Shown here: piece after piece, positions 54,123-62,062 of the stretch
Layout: every line of letters begins with the position of its first letter
How positions within the stretch are numbered: position 1 is the first letter of the stretch
Assembly (NCBI RefSeq): GCF_006151805.1
Contig: NZ_VDDA01000013.1
Location: forward strand, 120,436-184,435
DNA from: Methylobacterium terricola
GTDB lineage: Bacteria; Pseudomonadota; Alphaproteobacteria; Rhizobiales; Beijerinckiaceae
DNA: 64,000 nucleotides
Direction: 5' to 3'
Notes under the pieces: generated by a model
Database searches by the model: none
Told to the model about the DNA's origin: nothing
Seen by the model: only the letters and a program-made list of their open reading frames with translations
Position numbers and translations under genes: made by a program

Positions 54123-54153
54123 GCAGCATAGAAGCTGCTGGGCAACCTTGCCC
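54123..54153 (-). promoter_or_regulatory. Tandem short hairpins with six-base loops, candidate ANTAR target
   Basis: Minus strand, 5' to 3': GGGC-AAGGTT-GCCC (54140-54153), then GCAGC-TTCTAT-GCTGC (54123-54138). Both have hexaloops. The first has A at loop position 1 and G at position 4, the pattern reported for ANTAR-binding RNA; the second does not. Placed between the AmiR gene and a terminator, as in known ANTAR-regulated leaders. Confidence 0.55.
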
Positions 54154-54161
54154 GTCTCCTT

Positions 54162-54189
54162 ACGATACGCGAGGACGAGGCGTCTGCAA
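54162..54189 (-). promoter_or_regulatory. Possible sigma-70-like promoter for the amidase leader
   Basis: TTGCAG (54184-54189) and TATCGT (54162-54167) on the minus strand, spaced by 16 bases, directly upstream of the leader hairpins. Match to consensus is modest (3/6 and 4/6). Confidence 0.3.
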
Positions 54190-54218
54190 GGCCAGAAAGC
54201 GGGCAGGCTGTGCCCGGA

Positions 54219-54845
54219 TCAGGTCTTCTCCGCCAACGCGATGCGCAGGCCGAGCCCGCTCATCGCCTCATGCGCCGCCACCACGCTCTCGGCGACGCTC
54301 GCCATCGGCACCCGGGTGGCGGTGGCACGGTCGCGCAGCAGCCGGTAGGCGGCGTCCTCGTCGATCCGGTTGAGGTCGATGAGCAGTCGCACCGCCTTCT
54401 CGACGCTGCGGCGCCCCTTCATGGTCTCCTCGAGCCGGGTGATCTTGCTCGTCAGCCGGCCCTCGTAGCCGCGCCGGTAGCGGGCCAGCGCGAACTGGGT
54501 CAGCACGCCGCGCGGCCGCAGGGGCTTGGCCAGGACGCCGTGGGCGTTGACGTCGACGATCGCCTTCAGCGAGGTCGGGCTCTCGTAGCCCACGATGGCG
54601 ACGACCGTCGGCCCGGCCTCCTCGAGGGCGGGCAGCAGGGGGCGGACATCGGCGTCGTCGAGCAGGACGAACAGCGTGTCGATCTCCGGCGGCAGCGCCG
54701 CCGGGGGCGGCCAGAGCTGCGAGACCTCGCAGCCGAGGCGGCGGAGCTGGTCGACCAGGGAGGCGCCCTCCTCGTCCTTCGGATGGACGACCAGCACCCG
54801 GGCGCGCCGCAACTCATCGAGGATCTTGCGGGCCGGCGCGCTCAT
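54219..54845 (-). CDS. amiR: AmiR-type ANTAR anti-terminator
   Basis: 208 residues from ATG 54845, overlapping the AmiC stop (ATGA). The N-terminal part is a degenerate receiver-like domain (ARVLVVHPKDEEGASLVDQL), followed by a coiled-coil linker and a C-terminal ANTAR three-helix domain (KAVRLLIDLNRIDEDAAYRLLRDRA, core SVEKAVRLLIDLNRIDEDAA). AmiR is held inactive by AmiC until an amide is bound. Its RNA target is expected at 54123-54153. Confidence 0.92.
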   Translation of the reverse strand: MSAPARKILDELRRARVLVVHPKDEEGASLVDQLRRLGCEVSQLWPPPAALPPEIDTLFVLLDDADVRPLLPALEEAGPTVVAIVGYESPTSLKAIVDVNAHGVLAKPLRPRGVLTQFALARYRRGYEGRLTSKITRLEETMKGRRSVEKAVRLLIDLNRIDEDAAYRLLRDRATATRVPMASVAESVVAAHEAMSGLGLRIALAEKT

Positions 54846-55996
54846 GCGGCGAGCCCTTCCTCGAGGGCGTTCAACTCGAAGCGCGACCAGGCGAGGTACG
54901 GGTCGGGCCGCACCGGCCGGCGGGCGCGCCAGGCCACGTCGAACTGCCCGTCGGCCCGGGCGACGCCGATCGCCGGCGTGAGCCAGACGTGCCGGGTCTC
55001 GCCGTCGAAGGCGATCTCGCCCTCCGGCGCCAGGTAGAGCTGGCGCAGGGCCGCCGCGCTTAGGCGCTCGGCATCGAGCGTGCCGGCCTCGGCGAGCGCC
55101 CGGGCGAAGAGGTGGACCTGCGCGTAGGCCGTCTCCGACCACATGCTGGTCGGCCGCTCCGACCCGAACCGGGCCCGGAACGCGGCGACGAAGCGGCGGT
55201 TCTCGTCGCCGTCGAGGCTGCCGAAATAGGACGAGGCCAGCACGTGTCCGGTGCAGGATTCGGGGCCGATCGCCCGGATCTGCCCCTCCGCCAGGGTGAG
55301 GCTCGCGATCGGGCAGCGGGCACGGTCGATCCCGGCCGCCGCGTAGGCGCGGTAAAGCCGCTCGGCACCGCGGCCGACCACGGTCGAGAACACGGCGTCC
55401 GGCGCGGCACGGCGGATCTCGGCGACCATCCGCCCATGGGCCTCCTCGTCGGCATCGAGGGGGGCGTAGGCCTCGCCCAGGATCGTGCCGCCCTTGGTCT
55501 CGATCAGGTCGCGCATGACCCGGTTCGACTCGCGCGGATAGATGTAGTCCGAGCCGACCATGAAGATCCGCGGTCCGTATTCCTGCAACAGGAAATCCGC
55601 GAGAGCGAAGACGTTCTGGTTGAGCGTGGCGCCGGTATAGATGACGTTCTCGGAATACTCGAAGCCCTCGTAGATCGAGGGATACCAGAGCAGGCCGTTA
55701 TGGCGCTCCATGGTGGAGAGCACGGCCTTGCGGCTGGCCGAGAGCGAGCAGCCGAACACCACCTCGACGCCGTCCTCGGCGAGCATGCGCCGGGCGAGGC
55801 CGCGATAGGCGTCCATGTCGCCGGCCGGATCGTAGCAGACCGGCTCGATCGGGCGCCCGAGCACGCCGCCGGCCGTGTTGATCTCCTCGATCGCCAGGGC
55901 GGTGCCGAGGAAATGCTCGGTCTCGGTGATGCCGCTGACCCCGCTGCGCGAGAACAGCACACCGACCCGCCATGGCGCCTTGCCCGTCCCCGCCAT
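54842..55996 (-). CDS. amiC: AmiC-type amide-sensing regulator (cytoplasmic binding-protein fold)
   Basis: 384 residues without a signal peptide: WRVGVLFSRSGVSGITETEHFLGTALAIEEIN is the AmiC/UrtA-like start (core LFSRSGVSGITETEHFLG). FMVGSDYIYPRESNRVMRD and GHVLASSYFGSLD are typical of AmiC. In Pseudomonas AmiC binds acetamide-like ligands and controls AmiR. Start is weakly supported by a ribosome site. First gene of the operon. Confidence 0.93.
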   Translation of the reverse strand: MAGTGKAPWRVGVLFSRSGVSGITETEHFLGTALAIEEINTAGGVLGRPIEPVCYDPAGDMDAYRGLARRMLAEDGVEVVFGCSLSASRKAVLSTMERHNGLLWYPSIYEGFEYSENVIYTGATLNQNVFALADFLLQEYGPRIFMVGSDYIYPRESNRVMRDLIETKGGTILGEAYAPLDADEEAHGRMVAEIRRAAPDAVFSTVVGRGAERLYRAYAAAGIDRARCPIASLTLAEGQIRAIGPESCTGHVLASSYFGSLDGDENRRFVAAFRARFGSERPTSMWSETAYAQVHLFARALAEAGTLDAERLSAAALRQLYLAPEGEIAFDGETRHVWLTPAIGVARADGQFDVAWRARRPVRPDPYLAWSRFELNALEEGLAA

Positions 55997-56344
55997 CCGT
56001 CACCCGCCGCTGCGTCCAGGCGCTCGGTCCTGCCGGCGAGAAGCCCTAGAGCATCGCCCGAGCACGTTGCAACACGGCACACGAGGCCGGCAGATCGGCG
56101 CACGCGGACGCAGGGTTCGTCGTCGGCCATTCCCTGTCCCGGACGGCCGACGCGAAGCGGACGGAGATCCGGGACGGCGAGCGGCCGCCGCGGGAGCGCC
56201 CGCCCGCCGGCACACGCATCCCCCCGCGTTGCGTCCCGTGACGCGGCAGGCGGGCGCCGCTCGCGATCCCCGGGCGTGCCGCCTTGCCCGTGACGGGCCG
56301 GCATCCGCGTCGTCGGACCAGGCTCTCGGGGCCGCGCCCGCCGT
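55997..56344. other. 348-bp gap upstream of amiC
   Basis: Contains the promoter of the ami-like operon. No gene is supported on either strand. TTGCAA near 56064-56069 on the minus strand could be a -35 element, but no convincing -10 follows. No T-run terminator was seen behind the amidohydrolase gene. Confidence 0.5.
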
Positions 56345-57307
56345 TCAGGGCTGGCCGAAGCCGTAGAGCGTCGCCGGGTTGTCGACGAGGATGCGCCGGC
56401 GCGCGGCCTCGTTCGGGGCCCACTCGGCCAGGAGGTCGAACAGGCCGGCATCGTCCGGCATGTGCGTCTCGCCGCGATGCGGCCAGTCGCTGCCCCAGAC
56501 CATGCGCTCCGGCGCCGCCCGGGCGAAGAGCGTGGCGACCTCGGTCGCGTCCGCGTAGGCCGGCGGGCCGCTCCTGGTGTTGAGGTAGGCGCCCGACAGC
56601 TTCATCCAGGTCCGCCCGCCATCGAGCAGCTTGCGCACGACCGGGACGGCGCGGTGGTTCAGCCCCTGACCGGGCAGCAGGCGGGCGAGGTGGTCGATGA
56701 CGAGCGGGGTCGGCAGGCGCGCTAGCACCTCGGCATGGTCGGCGATCTGGTCGCCGGTCATGTAGACCTGGACGTGCCAGCCGAGGGGCTGGACCTTGCG
56801 GGCCATCGTCTCCAGCCGCTCCGCCGTCGTGGCGCCCCAGGATTGCGGCGTCACGAAATTGACCCGGATGCCGACCGCGCCCCGGGCGGCCATGTCCTTC
56901 AGCGCGGCCTCCGTCACGTCGAGGTCGACCACCACGACGGCGCGGGCCGAGGCGCCGAGCTGCGCCACGCCATCGAGGGTGGCGCGGTTGTCGATGCCGT
57001 AGGTCGACGGGGTCACGACGACCGTGCGGCTGGTTCCGATCCGGGCCTGGAACAGGCGATAGGCTGCGACGTCGCTGTCGACGACCGGCTGGCCCTTCCA
57101 GTGCGGCGAGGCGGGAAAGCGCGTCGAGAAGATATGGATGTGCGAGTCGCAGGCCTGGGCCGGCACCTCGGTTTTCGGCGGCTCGGTGCCGGCGGAGAAC
57201 GGCACGGCGCCCTGCGCGAGGGCCGGGCCGACCGGCAGGGCGGTGACGGCAACGGCGCCCGCGGCCCTCAGCATGTCGCGTCGCGACGGATTGTAAGCAG
57301 CCGTCAT
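56345..57307 (-). CDS. Amidohydrolase-2 family hydrolase (LigI-like lactonase) with Tat signal
   Basis: 320 residues; GGGAGG precedes ATG 57307. The leader SRRDMLRAAGAVAVTALPVGPALAQ has the Tat pattern (RRDMLR). Mature TIM-barrel features: CDSHIHIFSTRFP, LVIDHLARLLPG, MVWGSDWPHRGE. Relatives such as 2-pyrone-4,6-dicarboxylate lactonase are cytoplasmic, so export is unusual. Cotranscribed with the MFS gene upstream. Confidence 0.9.
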   Translation of the reverse strand: MTAAYNPSRRDMLRAAGAVAVTALPVGPALAQGAVPFSAGTEPPKTEVPAQACDSHIHIFSTRFPASPHWKGQPVVDSDVAAYRLFQARIGTSRTVVVTPSTYGIDNRATLDGVAQLGASARAVVVVDLDVTEAALKDMAARGAVGIRVNFVTPQSWGATTAERLETMARKVQPLGWHVQVYMTGDQIADHAEVLARLPTPLVIDHLARLLPGQGLNHRAVPVVRKLLDGGRTWMKLSGAYLNTRSGPPAYADATEVATLFARAAPERMVWGSDWPHRGETHMPDDAGLFDLLAEWAPNEAARRRILVDNPATLYGFGQP

Positions 57308-57350
57308 GGCGACCTCCCTCTTGTTCTTCGCTGTCGTCCTGGATGTCGGG

Positions 57351-57382
57351 CCCCTCTCCCCCTCGCCCGTGCGGGAGAGGGG
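57351..57382. repeat. Palindrome CCCCTCTCCC ... GGGAGAGGGG
   Basis: Perfect 10-bp arms, 12-base spacer (57361-57372), between amidohydrolase and MFS genes. Same family as 24833-24856 and 45194-45207. It could lower read-through from the MFS gene to the hydrolase gene. Confidence 0.75.
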
Positions 57383-57461
57383 GCAGGCTTCAGGGCAAAA
57401 CGCTGAGCGCCGTGCTGGCCGCGGGCGCGAGGCGCGGGGTCATGGCGGCCGGGTCCCGGGA

Positions 57462-58787
57462 TCAGGCCGCGACCGCGACCGGAAGGTCGGTGCGGCGAAC
57501 CCGCCGGCCGAAGGCGAGCATCAGGACCGCCCCGACCAGCAGGCAGGCGCCGACCGCCAGGAGCGGCGCGGTGAACCCGCCCGAGAGGTCGCGCACCAGG
57601 CCGATCATGTACGGCCCGGCAAAGCCCCCGAGATTGCCGATCGAGACGATCATCGCGATCCCACCGGCGGCCGCGCGCCCGGTGAGGAAGCCCGACGGCA
57701 CCGCCCAGAAGGTGGCGACGAAGGAATTGATGCCCATGACGGCGACGCAGAGCGCCGCGATGGTGAGGACCGGCGTCGGGGTGAAGGCACTCGCGACCAG
57801 GGCCGCGGCACCGACGAGGAGCGAGATCGTCGGGTAGATCGTCCGGTCGCTGCCGCGATCCGACATCCGGCCCCACACCACCATGGCGACCGCGCCGCAG
57901 ATGTAGGGGATCGCCGTCACGACACCGACGAGCGAGGTGGCGAGGCCGAGCTGCTTGATGATCTGCGGCAGCCACAAGCCGATGCCGAGGGACCCGACAA
58001 TGGCGCAGAAGTTGACGCAGGCGAGCATCAGCACGCGCCAGTTCCGCAAAGCCTGCGCCAGCGTCATCTTGTGCTTGCGCTCGATCGCCGCCGTCTCGGC
58101 CTCGAGCTTGGCGACGAGGGCGTCGCGCTCGGCAGGCGACAGCCAGGCCGCCTTCTCGGGCCGGTCTGTCAGGACGAACAGGCAGGCGATGCCGAGGGCC
58201 ATCGCCGGCAGGGCCTCGAGGATCAGGAGCCACTGCCAGCCCTTGAGGCCGAACCCTTCGAGCTGGATCAGGGCGCCGGAGATCGGGGAGCCGACGATGT
58301 TGGCAACCGGGATGCCGAGCAAAAACAGGGCGGTCGCCCGCGCCCGCACCGCCGACGGAAACCACAGGCTCAGGTACAGGAACACGCCGGGCACGAACCC
58401 GGCCTCGCCGAGCCCGAGCAGGAAGCGCGCGATGCCGAACTGCACCGGGCCGGTGACGAAGGCGGTCGCCGCCGAGACCAGGCCCCAGGTGATCATGATC
58501 CGGGCGATCCAGATCCGCGCCCCCACGCGCATCATGATCAGGTTGCTGGGGATCTCGGCAATGAAGTAGCCGAAGAAGAACAAGCCGGCACCGACACCGA
58601 AAGCGGTCGCCGAGAGGCCGATGTCCTTGTTCATCGTGAGCGCGGCGAAGCCGACATTGACGCGATCGAGGTAGCTGATCACGTAGCAGACGAACAGGAA
58701 CGGCAGGATGCGCCACATCAACTTGCGATGCAGCGCTCGCTCGTCGATCGCGGTGAATGCCGGCTGCGGCGGCCCTGCCCGGGTCAT
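57462..58787 (-). CDS. MFS transporter, anion:cation symporter (ACS) family
   Basis: 441 residues with twelve predicted helices. FLFVCYVISYLDRVNVGFAAL is the ACS signature (core YVISYLDRVNVGFA), and LGLGEAGFVPGVFLYLSLWFP follows. This family imports organic acids such as phthalate, tartrate or hydroxy-aromatic acids. GGGAG precedes ATG 58787. Divergent from IclR. Confidence 0.93.
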   Translation of the reverse strand: MTRAGPPQPAFTAIDERALHRKLMWRILPFLFVCYVISYLDRVNVGFAALTMNKDIGLSATAFGVGAGLFFFGYFIAEIPSNLIMMRVGARIWIARIMITWGLVSAATAFVTGPVQFGIARFLLGLGEAGFVPGVFLYLSLWFPSAVRARATALFLLGIPVANIVGSPISGALIQLEGFGLKGWQWLLILEALPAMALGIACLFVLTDRPEKAAWLSPAERDALVAKLEAETAAIERKHKMTLAQALRNWRVLMLACVNFCAIVGSLGIGLWLPQIIKQLGLATSLVGVVTAIPYICGAVAMVVWGRMSDRGSDRTIYPTISLLVGAAALVASAFTPTPVLTIAALCVAVMGINSFVATFWAVPSGFLTGRAAAGGIAMIVSIGNLGGFAGPYMIGLVRDLSGGFTAPLLAVGACLLVGAVLMLAFGRRVRRTDLPVAVAA

Positions 58788-59066
58788 GATGTCTGCTCCC
58801 GAAATTTTTGCAACGGTGTTTCATTTCAGATATCCCGGTCCCCAGGACGGGTCAAGCGCGCGGGACCCTGCGCGAATGCCGCGGAGGGCAAGCGCCCTTC
58901 CGGCGGCGTGGCGCCGCGGGAGCATCCCCCGACGAGGCGGGTTCCCGCGCGCCGAAGACAATGCGGCCCCCTCGAAGGCCCCGGGCGCTGTCCGATTGCC
59001 ACGCGATCGGGCCGTGCTCTAAGGGGGGCGACCGCCCCGGCGGAGTCGCAAGCGAGCGTGAGAGGG

Positions 59067-59768
59067 ATGCCGAAAGAGGCCCGACCGAGACCCAAGCTCG
59101 AAGGCGTCGCCTCGGCCGAGCGGGTGCTGACGATCCTGACCGCGTTCCAGCGCGGCGACGACGCGCTCGAGCTCACCGAGCTCGCCCGGCGCACGGAGCT
59201 CGTGAAGAGCACCATCATGCGGCTGTGCATCTCGCTCGAGAAGTTCGGCCTCATCGAGCGCCTGGACGATGGGCGCTATCGCCTCGGCGTCGAGGCTGCA
59301 CGCATCGGCTCGGTCTACCAGCAATCCTTCGCGCTGGAGGAGCGGGTGGTTCCGGTGCTGGAGCGCCTCGCCGCCGAGTCCATGGAGACGGCGTCATTCT
59401 ACATCCGCCGGGGAAACCAGCGCTTGTGCCTGTTCCGGGCCGACTCGCCCTATCCGCTGCGCATGAACGTGCGGCCGGGCGACATGAGGCCGATGGACCA
59501 GTCGGCGATCGCGCAGGTGCTCGCGGTCTTCGGTGACCGCGCGGACCCGCAGGGGGCGCCGGAGCTGCCGCTCCACACCTCGGGCGTCACCGATCCGCAC
59601 GTCGCCTCCCTGGCGATGCCGGTCTTCGGCGCCGGGCGCAGGCTGATCGGGGCGCTGGCGCTGTCCGGCCCGTCCTCGCGTCTCACCACCGAGCAGGCCG
59701 GGATCCTCGCCCCGAGGCTGCGCGAGGCTGCCGAGCGCCTGTCGGCGGAGCTGGGCGCGCAGGTTTGA
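59067..59768 (+). CDS. IclR family transcriptional regulator
   Basis: 233 residues from ATG 59067 (GTG 59058 in frame is possible). N-terminal winged helix (ASAERVLTILTAFQRGDDALELTELARRT, core ALELTELARRTELVKSTIMR) and a C-terminal effector domain, slightly shorter than average for IclR (about 250). The long open frame upstream is a shadow of the MFS gene. Regulator of the divergent MFS-amidohydrolase pair is the likely role. Confidence 0.92.
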   Translation: MPKEARPRPKLEGVASAERVLTILTAFQRGDDALELTELARRTELVKSTIMRLCISLEKFGLIERLDDGRYRLGVEAARIGSVYQQSFALEERVVPVLERLAAESMETASFYIRRGNQRLCLFRADSPYPLRMNVRPGDMRPMDQSAIAQVLAVFGDRADPQGAPELPLHTSGVTDPHVASLAMPVFGAGRRLIGALALSGPSSRLTTEQAGILAPRLREAAERLSAELGAQV

Positions 59769-59868
59769 CACGCATCCGCGGCCGACCGCGAGCATCGCCC
59801 GGCTCGACGGCCGGCGACCGGCCGGGCACGCCTCCGCTCGTCGTCCCAAGCCCGGACGTGGAGGCGGG

Positions 59869-60030
59869 TCATCGGGTCATCGGGTCGCTGCAGCGCGCCT
59901 GCCGCTCGGGCGCCCGCACCCGGCCATGCGCCGCGAGCACGAGGTCCATCTGGCGCCCGACCGGCAGCACCGGATCGAGCGTCGCCATCGGGTCCTGGAA
60001 CGCCATGGCGATCGCGCGCCGGCGTAAACC
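59869..60030 (-). pseudogene. Fragment of an oligopeptide ABC transporter ATPase (Dpp/OppD type)
   Basis: The minus strand reads RRRAIAMAFQDPMATLDPVL then VGRQMDLVLAAHGRV before a TGA at 59869-59871. AMxFQDPMxxLxPVxxVGxQ is the Q-loop region of DppD/OppD/GsiA ATPases. Neither Walker A nor signature, Walker B or permease genes are present, so only about 50 codons survive. Confidence 0.75.
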
Positions 60031-60099
60031 CGGTCGCGGTCGGATACGCCTTGCGCACCGAGGGCGGGGTCTCCCGACCGGTGGCCGGCGCGGTGCTCG

Positions 60100-60815
60100 C
60101 CATGGGCGACCTCACCGGTCCGGGCGCGCCGCCGAGCCGCCACCGGCTCGATCCATGGCGGCCGGAGGAGTTCGGCCGGCTGCACCCGGATCGACCGGTC
60201 CTCGTCGTCGGCACCGGCCTCACCATGATCGATGCGGTCGCGTCCCTGCGCAGCCGGAGTTTTTTCCGGCCGGATCGTCGCCCTGTCGCGCCGCGGCCTG
60301 GTGCCGAACGTCCACGCCCCGACCTTCCGGGACCCGAGCGATCCTGCTTCCTGCGGCCGTCCTGGGACGTGCATCGCCACCGCGCCGGCCCGCCGGCCGC
60401 CTCGCCGTGCCGGCGGGGCGCATCCTCGCCATCGCGGACGGCCCCGGCGAGGCCGTGGTGACGATCCGGCCCCGGGGGCGGCACCACGGACGAGACCCTG
60501 CCGGTGCAGGGCATCGTCGACGCCACCGGGATCAGTCGCATCGACGAGACCGGAGACCCGCTGCTGCGCCGCCTCGTCGTGCGGGGCCTCGCACGGCCCG
60601 ACGGCTTCGGGCTCGGCCTCGCGGCGAGCGACGATGACCGCCTGAGCGCCGGGCAGCCGGACCGGCTGTGGACGCTGGGCCCGCTCCTGCGCGGCACGCT
60701 GTGGGAATGCGTCGCGGTGCCGGACATCCGCAGCCAGGCCGCCGAGGTCGCCGCCCTCGTCGCCGCGGAGGTCGAATGCCTGCCGGTGCCGCGACGCCGG
60801 GCCGAATCCGCGTGA
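60100..60815 (+). pseudogene. Frameshifted FAD/NAD(P)-binding oxidoreductase remnant
   Basis: Pieces of one protein appear in three frames: PVLVVGTGLTMIDAVASL (frame of 60051), SGRIVALSRRGLVPNVHAPTF (next frame, after about 60260 in a run of six T), GRILAIADGPGEAVVTI (third frame), then GIVDATGISRIDETGDPLLR to LWTLGPLLRGTLWECVAVPD (first frame again) and TGA at 60813-60815. The Rossmann GTGLTMID and C-terminal GPLLRGTLWECVAVPDIR are typical of an FAD-NAD(P)-binding family. Several indels and lost sequence make it non-functional. Confidence 0.8.
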
Positions 60816-61010
60816 CCGATCGTCGAACCGGGGCGCTGGCGGGCACCATGGCGAATAAAAATAATATCCTTGGAACGTGATCTGCAAAAGCAATTCGATT
60901 TCCGCTTGGACGCGTAATCGAAATAATGTTCTGGTTGACGATCCAGGCGGAGAACGACAGATATTCAGCGCTGGATCGAGCGTATCCAGGCCCCCGACAG
61001 CGATGAGACC
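60816..61010. promoter_or_regulatory. AT-rich promoter region upstream of the SsuA-type operon
   Basis: 195 bp, locally AT-rich. Inverted arms TTCGATT (60894-60900) and AATCGAA (60916-60922) with a 15-base spacer suggest an operator. A TTGACG (60935-60940) could be a -35 with a GATATT-like -10 at 60960-60965 (19-base spacing). Both are tentative. Confidence 0.4.
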
Positions 61011-62051
61011 ATGGTGATGATCAAGCAACGCGCCCGGCTCCTGCTCCGGCACGCCGCCGCCCTGCTCGGAGGCCTGGCCCTGCTGGCGGCGCTGCCGGCC
61101 GGCCCGGCTGCCGCGGCCGAGGGCCAGCTGCGCATCGCCAAGCAGTTCGGCGTCGTCTACCTGCTTCTCAACGTCGCCGAGGACCAGAAGCTGATCGAGA
61201 AGCACGGCAAGCAGGCCGGCCTCGACATCAAGGTCGAGTACCTGCAGCTCTCCGGCGGCTCGGCGGTCAACGACGCGCTGCTGTCGGGCAGCGTCGATAT
61301 CGGCAGCGCCGGCGTCGGCCCGCTCTTCACGCTCTGGGACCGCACCCGCGGCCGCCAGAACGTCCGCGGCGTCGCCTCCCTCGGCAACTTCCCGTACTAC
61401 CTCGTCAGCAACCGCCCCGAGGTGAAGACGATCGCCGACCTGACCGACAGGGACCGCATCGCCCTGCCGGCGGTCGGCGTCTCGGTCCAGGCGCGCATCC
61501 TGCAGATGGCCTCGGCCAGGCTGTGGGGCGACAAGGACTTCGCCCGCCTCGACCGCAACAGCGTGGCGGTGCCCCACCCCGAGGCCGCGGCCGCGATCAT
61601 CAAGGGCGGCACCGAGATCACCGCGCATTTCGGCAACCCGCCCTTCCAGGAGCAGGAGCTGGCCGAGAACCCGAAGGCCCACGTCATCCTGAGTTCCTAC
61701 GACGTCCAGGGCGGGCCGGCCTCCTCGACCGTGCTCTACGCGACGGAGAAATTCTACAAGGACAGCCCGAAGACCTACCAGGCCTTCGTCGATGCGCTCG
61801 ACGAGGCCGCGCGCTTCATCACCGCGGATCCGGAGCGGGCGGCCGACATCTACCTCAAGGCCAATGGCAGCCGCATCGACCGCGCCCTGCTGCTCAAGGT
61901 GATTAAGAGCCCCGAGGTGAGCTTCAAAATCGAGCCGCAAAACACGCTTGGCCTCGGCCAGTTCATGCACCGCGTCGGCGCGATCAAGAACGAGCCCAAG
62001 TCCTTGAGCGACTACTTCTTCGTCAATCCGCGCGTCGCGGCGGGCGGTTGA
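61011..62051 (+). CDS. ABC transporter substrate-binding protein, SsuA/NMT1-like
   Basis: 346 residues; Sec leader (HAAALLGGLALLAALPAGPAAAA core LLGGLALLAALPAG). Mature LRIAKQFGVVYLLLNVAEDQKLIEKHGKQAGLDIKVEYLQLSGG (core KQFGVVYLLLNVAEDQ) resembles sulfonate/nitrate binding proteins. First gene of a three-gene importer followed by an FMN monooxygenase. Confidence 0.92.
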   Translation: MVMIKQRARLLLRHAAALLGGLALLAALPAGPAAAAEGQLRIAKQFGVVYLLLNVAEDQKLIEKHGKQAGLDIKVEYLQLSGGSAVNDALLSGSVDIGSAGVGPLFTLWDRTRGRQNVRGVASLGNFPYYLVSNRPEVKTIADLTDRDRIALPAVGVSVQARILQMASARLWGDKDFARLDRNSVAVPHPEAAAAIIKGGTEITAHFGNPPFQEQELAENPKAHVILSSYDVQGGPASSTVLYATEKFYKDSPKTYQAFVDALDEAARFITADPERAADIYLKANGSRIDRALLLKVIKSPEVSFKIEPQNTLGLGQFMHRVGAIKNEPKSLSDYFFVNPRVAAGG

Positions 62052-62062
62052 GGGCGAATCCG

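Noticed and set aside
55997..56344. Sigma-54 promoter for amiC
   Set aside because: No TGGCAC-N5-TTGCW match with correct spacing was found.
57306..59768. 820-codon open frame through the MFS region into IclR
   Set aside because: Only the last 233 codons resemble a protein (IclR); the rest is antisense to the MFS gene.
59877..61970. 697-codon minus-strand frame across the graveyard and the SBP gene
   Set aside because: Translation is low complexity and opposite a good SBP; the only believable piece on that strand is the short OppD-like fragment in another frame.
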